DNA from: Tritrichomonas musculus
Lineage: Eukaryota > Parabasalia > Tritrichomonadida > Tritrichomonadidae
Assembly: GCA_039105265.1 (NCBI GenBank)
Contig: JAPFFF010000003.1
Coordinates: 1,984,001-2,048,000, forward strand
Reading direction: 5' to 3'
DNA length: 64,000 nucleotides
Shown piece by piece: positions 41,945 to 51,657 of the stretch. Position numbers and translations under genes: made by a program. Within the stretch, counting starts at the first letter, position 1. Each line of letters starts with the position of its first letter. Under the pieces are notes generated by a model, which did not search any database, had not been told where the DNA came from, and saw nothing but the letters and a program-made list of their open reading frames with translations.

Positions 41945-42349
41945 TTATTTTTTGTTTGTAAAACGATCAGTTGTGAAATTCAATTCCACAGAGGTTGATT
42001 GTTTATTTTTTTTGACAACTTTTTTTCTTCTAACAGGAACAGTTGGTGGGCAATTTGGTGGATCCCGTAGTTCAAATGGTTTTTTTAAATCATCATTTGG
42101 TTGTGTCTCAAATGCTGATAATCGATTTTCAATTCGACTAACTTGTAATGATAATAAACATATTTTTTGAGAAATTTCATTAATAAAAAGTTCTTCTTCT
42201 GTCGGGATTTCATTATCATCTTCAGGATCAAAGCAATCAAATCGACGTAAAGGTTTGGTTTGTCTTTTCTTTCCAAGTGTTCTTGGTATTTTATTAAAGC
42301 ATTTTCTTTGATTTTCTAATGCTCCATTATACGCACGAGATTTAAACAT
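41945..42349 (-). CDS. Small hypothetical protein with short coiled coil
   Basis: A 134-residue protein, complete. The N-terminus is basic ('RAYNGALENQRKCFNKIPRTLGKKRQTKPLRR'), the middle acidic and helical ('PTEEELFINEISQKICLLSLQVSRIENRLSAFE', a likely coiled-coil dimer), the C-terminus Pro/Lys-rich. I recognise no family. Its codon use matches its neighbours, the start is preceded by the CATACGTTA motif (42364-42372), and the frame is clean, so I take it as a real gene. It sits tightly against Sec24 (80 bases) on the same strand. Confidence 0.6.
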   Translation of the reverse strand: MFKSRAYNGALENQRKCFNKIPRTLGKKRQTKPLRRFDCFDPEDDNEIPTEEELFINEISQKICLLSLQVSRIENRLSAFETQPNDDLKKPFELRDPPNCPPTVPVRRKKVVKKNKQSTSVELNFTTDRFTNKK

Positions 42350-42429
42350 TCTATTTTGAATTTCATACGTTAAATTTTAGAAAGAATTAAAAATTTCAAA
42401 AAGTAGAAAATTTATTTAATATTGTATGT

Positions 42430-44754
42430 TTAATGCATAGAGGAAGTCATTTCAGCGATAAATGCTGTAAGGTTTGAACCTTTGACAGGAATCATATCAA
42501 CAAGAATATCTGAGAAAATTGCTTCTCTTGGGCTTCCAGGGGGAATAATTTCCACTGGCAAGTATCTGCCACTGAGCATGTAGCAAGAATTAACCACATT
42601 TTGAATAATAATACTCTGTGGAGTTTGTAAAGTTGGAAGCTGATAAATATTGAAGTTTCCGCTAGTGAGATCTTCAATTGAATTAACGCCAAAAGCAGCT
42701 CGTAAGTAATTCAAGTTTACAGAAGGAGAAATCCATATAAAAACTTTTTCCATTGTGTGAACAACGAAGCAAAAGCCCCTTCCAAATGAAGAAGAATCTA
42801 ATGGAAGAGGTTGTGTCGAAGCATCAGTGTCTTCATTATTGACTTTTGTTTCATCGTAATATAAACTGTTTGTTGATTGATCAAATGAAAGGAAACTGGC
42901 ATCGACAGCAATCATTCGAGGATAAAGATATAATAGTGCGTTGACCATTGAAATAGCTCTGACTTTGATTACGTTTAGGAATCTGTCATCAACATAATCA
43001 ATAGGATTAGCATTAAATTGTCTTAAAAGTTTCGATGCAAACATAGAATGTGCCAAATGATAAAGTGACTCAAAACTACTACTGTTTGGAGCTGAATTTG
43101 CGCCTGCAACTGAATTTAATGAATTCAAACTCTTTCGAAGAGAATCGCTTGCTTCCAATGATCCTTTCTGAAGTACTTGAACTGATGCGCGTTTAATAAG
43201 ATATGTGGCCATAGCTGCTTCATCTATTGTTGTCTTAACAACAGTTGAAAGATTTGTTGTTGGAATTGCAAATGTAAAAATACGAATTCGTCTCTCTCTC
43301 TTCGCATTTGTCCAAAGAGCAGCCGCTTGAAAAAGAGCATTTTTACTTTTGATATCACTTTCTACTAATAATTCATACGTCATAGTATTATGAGGTGACA
43401 TAACTGGATAATATGAAGTTTCATCACGAATAGTACAATTGGAAAATATGTAATTTACTTTCACACCAGCAGAACAACGAAGTCTCATAGAAGAGTCCCA
43501 GAGGTATTCTGAGGTAAACGTTACAAAAAGGTCGTTGTGAAGTTGAGTTGGATCAAATTGTTTATAATAATAGCATGTGCCACCCGTTAATCCGCATGGA
43601 ACAGAAATAATGGAGAGATCATTCATTTTCTGATTTACGCTTTTAAGTGAAAACAAATGAACTGAAACGCTAGCTCGGTTTAATCTGAATCCAATATCTC
43701 TGTAAAATTTGCATGACCCATCTTCAGGTAATTTTAATAAAGTTAATTCTTTATCTGATGTTCTTTCTTTAACAGCATGAGGGCCAAATGTTGGATATCC
43801 AACTGCTGAAAGTATTAAAATACCTCCAAATTCTTTCATTGCTTTTTCTGCAAGCTCGAGTGCTGAACCAAGACAGTTTCCATTTGTTGTAAATGCTCCC
43901 TGTTGAATTCTTTCAAGAATTGAATCGATTTCTTGAATTAATTCTTCTTTACAATTTTTAAGTAAAGTCAATGGAGAATCGGGAATGCATGGTTCTGAGA
44001 GATCTGAAATGATAAACTCTGTATTCCTTGAAAAATCATAAAAAGTTAGAACATTTGACATTGTAATTAAGCCGATATAGGTATCTGGATCAATTGAATC
44101 GAGAGATGCTTTGAAAGAAGTTAAAAGCTGAAATGTAAAACCTGATGTAATTGCTTCCAAAGAAAGATCTGCAACAACAACAAAGGAAGGTCCTGCTTTT
44201 GGTTTAGCATAATAGGCACTTGGAGCAAGCATATCATATACTGGACAAACGAATTCTGTTGACCTTTCTGAAGATGTATTTGTAAAACTTGTTTGAAATT
44301 GAGTAACTGCCTGGCAAAATGGGCATTTCCATGAAAGACCATTCGGCATCATTTGTGAGTATGGAGATAAATAACTGCGGCAACGTTGGCAACGTGGAAT
44401 TACCGATTGAGAATAATCTATTACTGGAACATCAACTACTTGAGATGGATTAATTGTTACGGCGAGAGGAACATAGCATTGATCAGCAGTTGATTTTGTA
44501 AGAGGAAAATGAGTAACCGTAGTTCGAAAGTATTGTGGAAGAGGTGTTACACCATCTTGTGGCAAAGGATTCAATAATTTTGGATTGCCCCATGGATAAA
44601 TAATGTTTTTATGTTGAGTAACAGTTGGCGCTGGCCTATTAAATTGTGATGATGAAACTGGCGTGACTGAAACATTCGATTGTACTTGTGGAACGGCTTG
44701 TTGTTGAGTTGCTTGAGCTTGAATTAATTCAGGATTGATATATCTTCTACTCAT
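42430..44754 (-). CDS. SEC24: COPII coat subunit Sec24
   Basis: A 774-residue protein with the Sec23/24 order: a Gln/Pro-rich N-terminus (1-60), a zinc finger C122-x2-C125-x18-C144-x2-C147 ('IPRCQRCRSYLSPYSQ...SWKCPFCQ'), a von Willebrand A-like trunk ('PSFVVVADLSLEAITSGFTFQLLTSFKASLDSI', 'GLITMSNVLTFYDF', 'GGILILSAVGYPTFGP'), a beta-sandwich, a helical domain and a C-terminal gelsolin fold. The trunk starting at residue ~190 and 'VPVIDYSQSVIPRCQRCRSYLSPY' are typical of Sec24 rather than Sec23. Sec24 picks cargo in COPII vesicles leaving the ER. The N-terminal tail is shorter than in animals, so the total is below the usual 900-1100 residues. Confidence 0.95.
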   Translation of the reverse strand: MSRRYINPELIQAQATQQQAVPQVQSNVSVTPVSSSQFNRPAPTVTQHKNIIYPWGNPKLLNPLPQDGVTPLPQYFRTTVTHFPLTKSTADQCYVPLAVTINPSQVVDVPVIDYSQSVIPRCQRCRSYLSPYSQMMPNGLSWKCPFCQAVTQFQTSFTNTSSERSTEFVCPVYDMLAPSAYYAKPKAGPSFVVVADLSLEAITSGFTFQLLTSFKASLDSIDPDTYIGLITMSNVLTFYDFSRNTEFIISDLSEPCIPDSPLTLLKNCKEELIQEIDSILERIQQGAFTTNGNCLGSALELAEKAMKEFGGILILSAVGYPTFGPHAVKERTSDKELTLLKLPEDGSCKFYRDIGFRLNRASVSVHLFSLKSVNQKMNDLSIISVPCGLTGGTCYYYKQFDPTQLHNDLFVTFTSEYLWDSSMRLRCSAGVKVNYIFSNCTIRDETSYYPVMSPHNTMTYELLVESDIKSKNALFQAAALWTNAKRERRIRIFTFAIPTTNLSTVVKTTIDEAAMATYLIKRASVQVLQKGSLEASDSLRKSLNSLNSVAGANSAPNSSSFESLYHLAHSMFASKLLRQFNANPIDYVDDRFLNVIKVRAISMVNALLYLYPRMIAVDASFLSFDQSTNSLYYDETKVNNEDTDASTQPLPLDSSSFGRGFCFVVHTMEKVFIWISPSVNLNYLRAAFGVNSIEDLTSGNFNIYQLPTLQTPQSIIIQNVVNSCYMLSGRYLPVEIIPPGSPREAIFSDILVDMIPVKGSNLTAFIAEMTSSMH

Positions 44755-45984
44755 TAACTTTTTGATTCCTCCATACTTTTTAAATTGTTATCGATTTGGT
44801 GAATTTAAGGTCTAAAAAATCAATATAAAAAGTTATTTGTTCAAATTACTGTTTTTTTTTTTTTATTATAGATTTTCGATAATCAAATATATAAAACAAT
44901 AATAATTTCCATATTGTTTTAAAAATTAGACTTCATATAATGAGCATGATCATATTTATTTGTATGTCATATTTATTGAATTATTCATTAATATAATTTC
45001 ACATAATATCGATATTTATATTACAATCAATTAGCTGGTTTAATCTTTTACATAGCAAGTAAATATTAAAAAGAATTGATATAATAATTTGAGTTTTATA
45101 AGATAAATTCAGATCGAAAAGCAGGCTATAATAAAGATATATCATCTATTGTTAAATATCTGATATATCGATGTTCAATTAAAAAAAAGTTATATTCCAT
45201 AAAAGCACATTCATTTGTTAAAATGATATGATAATGATAAGAATAAGCATAGTATTAGTATTCAAGGTGAAAAATTAATTAAAATTATGAAGAAATCTTG
45301 AAAAAGATGGTTTTTTAGATATCGTTTTCCATTGTTTTTTTATAGAATTTAATTGAATGCTATAATATAAAAAAAAATTCTTTAGTAATTCATTCAAATC
45401 ATTCAAAAAAAAAAAAAAATACATGTTCGAGCAGGTTCCACTAATCAAAATGAAAACAGCGAAAAAAAGATATATATTTTTTTTCACTTATTTTTGATCG
45501 TAAATTTTCAATACTTCTTCTCAATTATTCTGAAACCTCCTATAAAAAGTTTTAACCAACTTTTGGTAAAAATAGATTTATCCAGTTATTAAAATTTGAT
45601 TTAAATAAATAAATAAACTTTATAATCTTTTAGTAATGTATTTAAATCAATTTTAAGATATTTGATATCATCATTGTCTTGTTTTTATTTGAAAAACTCG
45701 CACTGCTCATTTGTTTTCAATTTTCGTGAATAATTACTATTTTTTTTTCCCATTAATCTCATTATTTTGGTTGGGAAAACAACCATAACATCAAAGAAAA
45801 CAATTAATTTACCGCTTTTAGTTCTATTTTTTCAAATAAATTCATGATACAAATCAATATGTTAATTACAATAATATAAAGATAATATCCAAAACATTCA
45901 ATCTTGAGTAATAATTGTATTAGCACTTGACACATATGGAGGGAGCTTGCCTAAAAAATAACAATCGTTTGGTAATGATGGATA
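44755..45984. other. AT-rich spacer at the edge of the accessory island
   Basis: No gene. A small hairpin, TGGTTG (45768-45773) with CAACCA (45780-45785), is the only evident structure. I searched here for the missing end of the neighbouring transposase element and found no convincing partner. Confidence 0.45.
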
Positions 45985-47591
45985 TCAATATTTCGAAATA
46001 ATGGAAGTCCAAGTGATTCCACGAGTAGGCAAATAACAAAGATGATTAAACTTTGGATGTACAACCAATCGATCTATTATTTTATCGATAAAAGAAGAAG
46101 TGTTTATAATTGTTCCATTTATATCAAGTCGGGATCTTTCTTTTCTCTTTTTTATATATTCATCATCTTCTTCTTTACTTCTCAAGATTACGAATTTTGA
46201 ATTATCAATTTGATTTTTATTATATGGCGAAAAACCAGTAACTCTAGCTGCTTTTAGGCATGATTCAGGATTACAAATACTCGCCCACACCAAAATAACT
46301 GCCATTATTGCGCTTTTCCTTATGATGGAGATTCTTGTCATGTCTTTATTTGCTATATTTTCTTTTATTAATTTTTTCATAATTTTAGCTGCAAGCCTTT
46401 TCAAAGAATGAGCTAAACAAACGTCAAACATCTGGGTGATGTGAGTAGTATGCGCAGGTAATATCAAATCATTAATTGAATTGCATTTTAATAAGTATAA
46501 TGCTAGTGGGCATTCTCTGCTTCTATGTCCATCCATTACCATGAGAGCTTTTTTGTTTCTTAGAGATTTATCTAATTTTTTTATATATAAAGAAAACCAA
46601 TGTATTACATGTATCACCCACACTAAAAATAGATCCCGAGTCATCTAACCTGACTTGCTGGATGCAAACCATGCTTGTCCGTTATCATTAAATTCATTTA
46701 ACTCAACTGGCAATGATTGTATTGAATTTGGTAATATTATAAATAATGGAAGTGCTGTGCAACTGGCTGTATGTGCACACATACAAGTTATGTGTGGAAT
46801 ATCAATATTTTTACATAAACATGATACTCCTGCCATTGTAATGACTTTTTCTTTTATCAAAGAGCTCATCATTGTTTCATCAGCTCCAATTAATAATGAG
46901 GAAGGACATTCTTTGATGACTTCTTCATGTTCTTCATAAAATGCATGTAATAAATTTAATGAAGCAGCATTAAACCTTTCTTCAGAGATATTTGTTGGAA
47001 GTTCGAAGCTAAAACCGAACTCTTTTGCTGTATCTAAAAACCACTGCCTAGATGGTTCGATATCATCTTCTAAAGGGATTTTTGTGGCTAATTTTTTGCA
47101 GTTCATCTAATTTTAAATTTTGTTGCTTTTATCATTCTATCTATTTTTATTTCAATAGATATTTCTAGAAATTTGTGAAATTCATTATATTTAGAACCTA
47201 AATTGCATTCTTCCATTATTTCTTGAGAAAGTTGATGCTTATCAGTTGGGTTCAGATAAGGATTTCTTCCTCCTAAAGAGAATTCATGCCAATGATGACC
47301 AAGAGCTGTTTTAAGCATAAAGCGTGAAAGAGTGACTGGTGTAAAAGTAACTTCATAATCTTCTTCAGCTTTTTGTATCCATTCAACATAAGTTATATCA
47401 GGCTTATCTGTTTTGATTTTGATGATTTTTTGCTGATCTTTAGGAAAATCATCATAAGGAATAAGATCCATTAATAAATAGTAATATTTGTGAAGTGAAT
47501 ATTTATTGATTTTGATTTTGAATAAAAAATCTTTCAATAGTAAAATAACTTTTCTGAAGTATGATCGTAAATTTTTAAATAAAACCACCAC
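45985..47591 (-). mobile_element. Decayed DDE (pogo/Tigger/Fot1-type) transposon coding remnant
   Basis: Three successive minus-strand frames together look like one DDE_1 transposase (IS630-Tc1-mariner superfamily). 47591-47103 holds a helix-turn-helix-like N-terminus. 47106-46645 contains the first catalytic Asp ('LIGADETMMS'). 46644-45985 contains the second ('MVMDGHRSRE') and third ('ITQMFDVCLA'), with 35 residues between them. The first two frames overlap at ATGA, a frame change; the second and third are separated by a single in-frame TAG (just before ATG 46644). So about two breaks. I could not find terminal inverted repeats. It is not the same element as the intact pogo-like one to its right, which reads on the other strand, though both have D35D spacing. 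Confidence 0.8.
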
Positions 47592-47943
47592 TTACTATTC
47601 AGTTTTTTGAGGCACTATATAGTTTTTTGGAGCACGTTAGCTTCCCGATTCATCCAACAATTCAAGGAATCTGATTCTGCTTCGCGCAGCCCCGTGGTGA
47701 TCACTGGTGCGTATATTCATGAAAAATTATGTAAAAATAAAAAAAATTATATCAAAAAAAGTAAATAGTTATAATTTTAATGAAAAATTTAAAATTACGA
47801 TTTTTTTGGTTAATTTTCTTAACAGAGTAAGTTAAATTTCACCTTAAGAGGGTGGTTTTTTACTTTCCATGAGTAGCTACTCATGGATAGAAAAACCATT
47901 CAAAAAGTGGCGTAGAAAAAAACGATTGTCCGAAATTGAGTTA
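47592..47943. other. Spacer between two transposons, with palindromes
   Basis: 47636-47705 is unusually G+C-rich and full of small palindromes: GAATCtGATTC, CTGCttcgcGCAG, GTGATCAC. A large hairpin follows at 47853-47898 (separate entry). These may be subterminal parts of the decayed transposon, but that is not shown. Confidence 0.45.
47853..47898. repeat. Long palindrome / hairpin
   Basis: CCATGAGTAG and CTACTCATGG abut with no spacer, making a perfect 22-base palindrome when the flanking T/A is counted (47866-47887). An outer arm, TGGTTTTT (47853-47860) with AAAAACCA (47891-47898), lengthens it to a 46-base structure. TTCACCTTAAG lies just to its left. Confidence 0.9.
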
Positions 47944-47994
47944 GAGTGTCGGGAAAAAGTGGGTTTCAATAGGATTAAGCCGGTTTCACATCAC
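47944..47994 (+). repeat. Left terminal inverted repeat of the pogo-like element
   Basis: It begins GAGTGTCGGGAAAAAG and matches the complement of 50144-50194 at 47 of 51 positions by eye. Two AAGTGGGTTTCA-type words lie inside. Confidence 0.9.
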
Positions 47995-48224
47995 TTTTAG
48001 CATTCAAATTTCAAAGACTTTTAGCAATTTCTCTGAAAAAGTGTAAGTAGGTTTCATTCTTTTGATAAAAATTTCAGCTTTTTAAAAGAGGTTTAATAAA
48101 AAATTGAAATATAATTGAAATTTATATTGAAATATTCCTTAGAAAAATTGTTATCTTTTTATTGAAAATTGAACGAAACGAAAGAAATATGCATTGAAAA
48201 AATTCACAAGAAAATTTTATAATC

Positions 48225-48230
48225 TCACTT
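48225..48230 (+). promoter_or_regulatory. Initiator TCACTT of the transposase gene
   Basis: TCACTT fits the host-type initiator TCAYTW and lies nine bases before the transposase ATG, so the element appears adapted to trichomonad transcription. Confidence 0.45.
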
Positions 48231-48239
48231 TTAACATTA

Positions 48240-49640
48240 ATGGCAAGCAGCAAGGAATTAAAAGGTCCAAAAGATATCATAAATCCGTTCAAAGGAGATC
48301 TAATCGAACAGATGCTATTCAATCAAATTGTTCAATCACAAGAATTCCAAATGTCAACATCATTTGTTGAACAAGTGGGATTAATCTGTCAATGGATGAA
48401 AAATGATACAATAAATGTTTCATATCAGAAAATAGCAGATGTCTTTGGAGTTTCAAGACAGCTTGTAAGGAAAGATCATCAGAAATTCCTCCGTGGTGAA
48501 GGAATAGATGGAAGACCATCAAAACTAAATGATGCCGAGTTGTCACTTCTAGAAAAAGAAATTAAAAGATTGCATGCAGAAGAAATTTATCCATCTTATG
48601 ACGACATCATCAAGTTTATTAATGAGAATTTTAGAAAAAATCTATACTCCGATACAGTTAGACATTTAATTAGAAATAATTTTAGTTCTCTTTTTAAAAG
48701 TGTGCTTGGAGTGCCATTAGAAGACTCACGACTTAATGTTAATATTGAAGATATAGAGAATAACATTAATTTATTAAGCAGAAAGGTTAAAGGAATTCCT
48801 CTGCAATTTGTATTCAATCTGGACGAAATGGGGCACTCAGATTTTGCAGATGCACAAAGACATTCAGTAATAGTTCCTATCAATTACAATAAAGCATCTG
48901 CTCCTTTTCCAGTTTCAAGAGCCACTAAGCATGCTACATGTCTAGCTTGTATAAATCCTTACGGTTTGTTTTGCAAACCTCAATATGTCGTTCAAAGAAG
49001 CTCAGTAGATTCAGAAATATTTGACCATTTATCCACAGAATCTTTTCAAATAGTCCATACTGAAAGTGGATTTATAAATTATGATGCCTTTTCTCATTGG
49101 TTTACCTCAGTTTTTTTACCAAAATTGCATGAAACAAGAGAAGCATTTAATTATTTCGGCCCTACCTTATTAATTTATGACGGTTTGGGGGCTCATATTA
49201 ATATCCTTGAAAATATTGATCTTTCAAATGAAAATTTAATTATCCATATATTACCCGCACATTCTTCAGAACAAACCCAGCCCCTTGACTTGGGGATATT
49301 TGCTACTGCCAAAAGATTCATGTCCAATTATCGTTATAACCACAATCTCACAAGACAAACTAATCAAATCATACGCATTCACAATTCATTGATACAGGCT
49401 ACAACATCGTTGAGTTGCCGAGCAGCATTTAGATGTATTGGAATAGATTCTCAAGTTCAATTTGTAAACATTTCATGTGTTCAAGTTTTTGCAACTTTTA
49501 ACATTTTATTATGCTCAAGAATAAGGCATTATACAATTGAATACATCGAACATTTGATTCAATCTCATTTACCGATTTCACCAAACCAATTATACATTTT
49601 CCAGAAAAAAAAGTCGCAAGAAACAAATAAAAGTTATTGA
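48240..49640 (+). CDS. DDE (D,D35D) transposase of the pogo-like element
   Basis: A 466-residue transposase, frame intact. The N-terminal DNA-binding part has two helix-turn-helix units (about 40-75, 'SYQKIADVFGVSRQLVRKDHQ', and about 90-140). The catalytic domain carries Asp195 ('FNLDEMG'), Asp314 ('LIYDGLGAH') and Asp350 ('QTQPLDLGIF'), with 35 residues between the last two. 'HILPAHSSEQTQPLDLGIF' is the typical pogo/Tigger/Fot1 signature (LPPHTSHLLQPLDVGVF in others), placing it in the DDE_1 part of the IS630-Tc1-mariner superfamily. The third residue is Asp, as usual in pogo. It recognises the element's ends, excises and reinserts it at TA. This is not the mariner (D34D) type known in T. 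vaginalis. Confidence 0.9.
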   Translation: MASSKELKGPKDIINPFKGDLIEQMLFNQIVQSQEFQMSTSFVEQVGLICQWMKNDTINVSYQKIADVFGVSRQLVRKDHQKFLRGEGIDGRPSKLNDAELSLLEKEIKRLHAEEIYPSYDDIIKFINENFRKNLYSDTVRHLIRNNFSSLFKSVLGVPLEDSRLNVNIEDIENNINLLSRKVKGIPLQFVFNLDEMGHSDFADAQRHSVIVPINYNKASAPFPVSRATKHATCLACINPYGLFCKPQYVVQRSSVDSEIFDHLSTESFQIVHTESGFINYDAFSHWFTSVFLPKLHETREAFNYFGPTLLIYDGLGAHINILENIDLSNENLIIHILPAHSSEQTQPLDLGIFATAKRFMSNYRYNHNLTRQTNQIIRIHNSLIQATTSLSCRAAFRCIGIDSQVQFVNISCVQVFATFNILLCSRIRHYTIEYIEHLIQSHLPISPNQLYIFQKKKSQETNKSY

Positions 49641-50143
49641 ATTCCAATTCCAGCATTCATAAACAAGCAAAAAAAGAATAAAAATGATGATAATTGAAAT
49701 AATGATTTATTACATCTTAATTAAAAACCTAAATTTTTAATTCTCTATTAATTTATTTTTATTATTAATTTTATTATTATAATTCACTTTATTTTATACA
49801 GCTGTTGAACTACTTTGGATCTAATAAAGAATATTATTAAAACTTTTTTCTCAATTCTTCAAATTAATAGCTTTGCCGCAATTGAATAAAGATTTCAAGT
49901 GTTTTAAACTATAAAATAGCCAATATATCGAAAAAAAAAATAATCAAATCGAATATCATATTCTTCAATTTTTGTAAAAAAGTTATCAAAATGCTATTTA
50001 TATGCATTACAAGCCAATTCAAAGATCGTTTTGTAATAATAATCAGTTTTTTTAAAAAAAATTTAATTTTTTTGAATTTTTAAAGTTTTTTATTCAATTT
50101 TTAAAAAAGTATTGAATTTAAATTGAATATTTGAATTAAAAAT

Positions 50144-50194
50144 GTGATATGAAACCCACTTATTCCTATTGAAACCCACTTTTTCCCGACACTC
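50144..50194 (-). repeat. Right terminal inverted repeat of the pogo-like element
   Basis: Complement of the left end, ending CCCGACACTC and followed by the TA duplication at 50195-50196. Confidence 0.9.
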
Positions 50195-50384
50195 TATTAC
50201 ATTTTGAAATTCTTAGAAAAAATATAAACGTATTTTGGTTTAATTCACTTTTATTGTTTGAAATATCTCTTTTTCAAAGCTGAATATTTATTTATTTTTT
50301 TTATATGCATTATATTCCAATTATTCATTTGTTAATATGAGTTTTACATTAAAATTATGAGAGATTGAGGTAAAATTATATGTA

Positions 50385-50950
50385 ACCACGACGATCATAT
50401 TTCATTGAAAGGTCGTCCTTAAGCTTACTTTTATGTATTGTAGTAACAAGTGTGCTTCATCAATCACTAAAAAGTAGTCGACTCTATGCTCTCTCATTCA
50501 GTATTCTTCGATTAAATCACCTAAATACTTCATAGATGAACTTCTTGGACCTAATCTGCTTAGTAATCTTACATAAATCAGTCTTGTTTAGGTTCATATA
50601 ATAATAATAATCTTCATAATCCATATAATCTATTTCATCATCATTCTCATCACACAGTTCTAGTTCAACATTGATATCAACTTGTTCTCCATCCGTTAGA
50701 TGTTTAATCGTTGTTTCATCATCTAATGGTTTGCCATTCTTATCAGCATAACCTTCACACTCTATAGTATATAATCTTTCAGGAATCTCATCAAATATCT
50801 GTTATCGTATATATATTGGATCTTGTACTGTAGAATGCGTAGTATCATTCACAACTGAATGTTCTTTCAAAGGATCATCATCATCACGAAAGTCATTAAT
50901 AGACATGGTTTTACATCCATCTTCTTCATGTATGTGATCGTATAACATGG
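50385..50950 (-). pseudogene. Decayed coding remnant of unknown family
   Basis: The minus strand shows clear coding texture for about 550 bases, in contrast to the AT-rich spacers: an acidic, Asp/Glu-rich stretch, then a Lys-rich part and an end that reads like a protein C-terminus. It is broken in a few places. I recognise no domain. Its position in a transposon-rich island suggests a mobile-element gene, but a dead host gene is possible. Confidence 0.5.
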
Positions 50951-51361
50951 TGCTCCGTGTCAATAGTTTCATTTAAAGATTCAATTCACATATTAATATC
51001 AATCTTATTCCATTAATCTCACTAAGGAATTATTTGTTTCCAATTAGCCAAAATTTATTCTGTTTTAATAGATTTTTATAGTTTATCGTTATAAGTATTC
51101 CAAGATTTAAATGAAGACAGTTTTGGTTTCGAGTATAAATAGAAAAAGAATGAAAATGGAGACATTTGTTTTTTTCACCAATGTAATAATATCTAATTCA
51201 ATCTTTAAGTAATTTTAAGTTTTTCTAGATATTCAGATCTCTACTCAAGATAGGTTTCAAAATTGAAATTTCATTCTAATAGGTAAAACTTAAAAGCAAA
51301 ACTAAAAATATACTCGAATTAAGAGCATATACTTCAAGTTAGAATTCGAATTTTTTTTTCC
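50951..51361. other. Spacer between coding remnant and RNA candidate
   Basis: No coding pattern or repeat of note is seen here. Confidence 0.4.
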
Positions 51362-51540
51362 TTAGAAAGTCATTGAGGCTGGGTGTCTCGGTAATATTCC
51401 ATCATGAGAGACGGATAGGACAACACTTCTTAAATATAGGCTGAGGTTCACGAACCTAGGTAGGACCAAAATCAAGTAGGAATGGACTTATGACTACCCC
51501 TTTCAGCCTTTGGTAAGGGGATATTTAACGGTTTTTTCTA
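51362..51540 (+). ncRNA. Candidate structured RNA with Pol III-type terminator
   Basis: About 160 bases of balanced composition stand out in a very AT-rich spacer and contain several complementary segments: AGGCTG (51376-51381) with CAGCCT (51504-51509); GTCTC (51385-51389) with GAGAC (51408-51412); AGGTT (51444-51448) with AACCT (51453-51457) closing the loop CACG; and CCCCTT (51497-51502) with AAGGGG (51515-51520). CAGCCT lies inside the loop of the last hairpin, so the closing pair would make a pseudoknot or an alternative fold. TTTTTT follows at 51532-51537, as in a Pol III terminator. I compared it by memory with RNase P, MRP, SRP, U-snRNAs, 5S and tRNA and could not match it. The 5' end is a guess. 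Confidence 0.45.
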
Positions 51541-51657
51541 CAATGTTTAAAATAGTAACAAATATATAACTTCTTATTTTGATTTGAACAATTTATACAA
51601 CCACTTAATTATATACTCCAAATTAATTAAATTTAATAGTTAAAATGAATTCATTTT

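Larger units (their letters stand above)
47944..50194 (+). mobile_element. Intact-looking pogo-like DNA transposon (2.25 kb, 51-bp inverted ends, TA duplication)
   Basis: Left end (47944-47994) and right end (50144-50194) are inverted repeats of 51 bases; the outer 31 are identical and I count four differences in the rest. Both begin GAGTGTCGGGAAAAAG. TA stands just outside each end (47942-47943 and 50195-50196), the Tc1/mariner/pogo target signature. The element holds one complete transposase frame. Each end contains AAGTGGGTTTCA-like words repeated in direct order (left 47957, 47977 and 48045), which look like transposase binding sites. The whole-looking gene and ends suggest recent activity. 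Confidence 0.9.

Noticed and set aside
47636-47710. tRNA gene
   Set aside because: Hairpins and higher G+C suggested it, but no A or B box and no cloverleaf could be drawn.
45245-47850. Terminal inverted repeats of the decayed DDE element (TTCAAGGTGAAA near 45270 versus TTTCACCTTAAG near 47836)
   Set aside because: Only about 10 bases agree, not more than chance in this composition.
51362-51540. Known RNA families (5S, SRP, RNase P/MRP, U-snRNA) for the structured candidate
   Set aside because: None of the conserved motifs I could recall is present; left unassigned.
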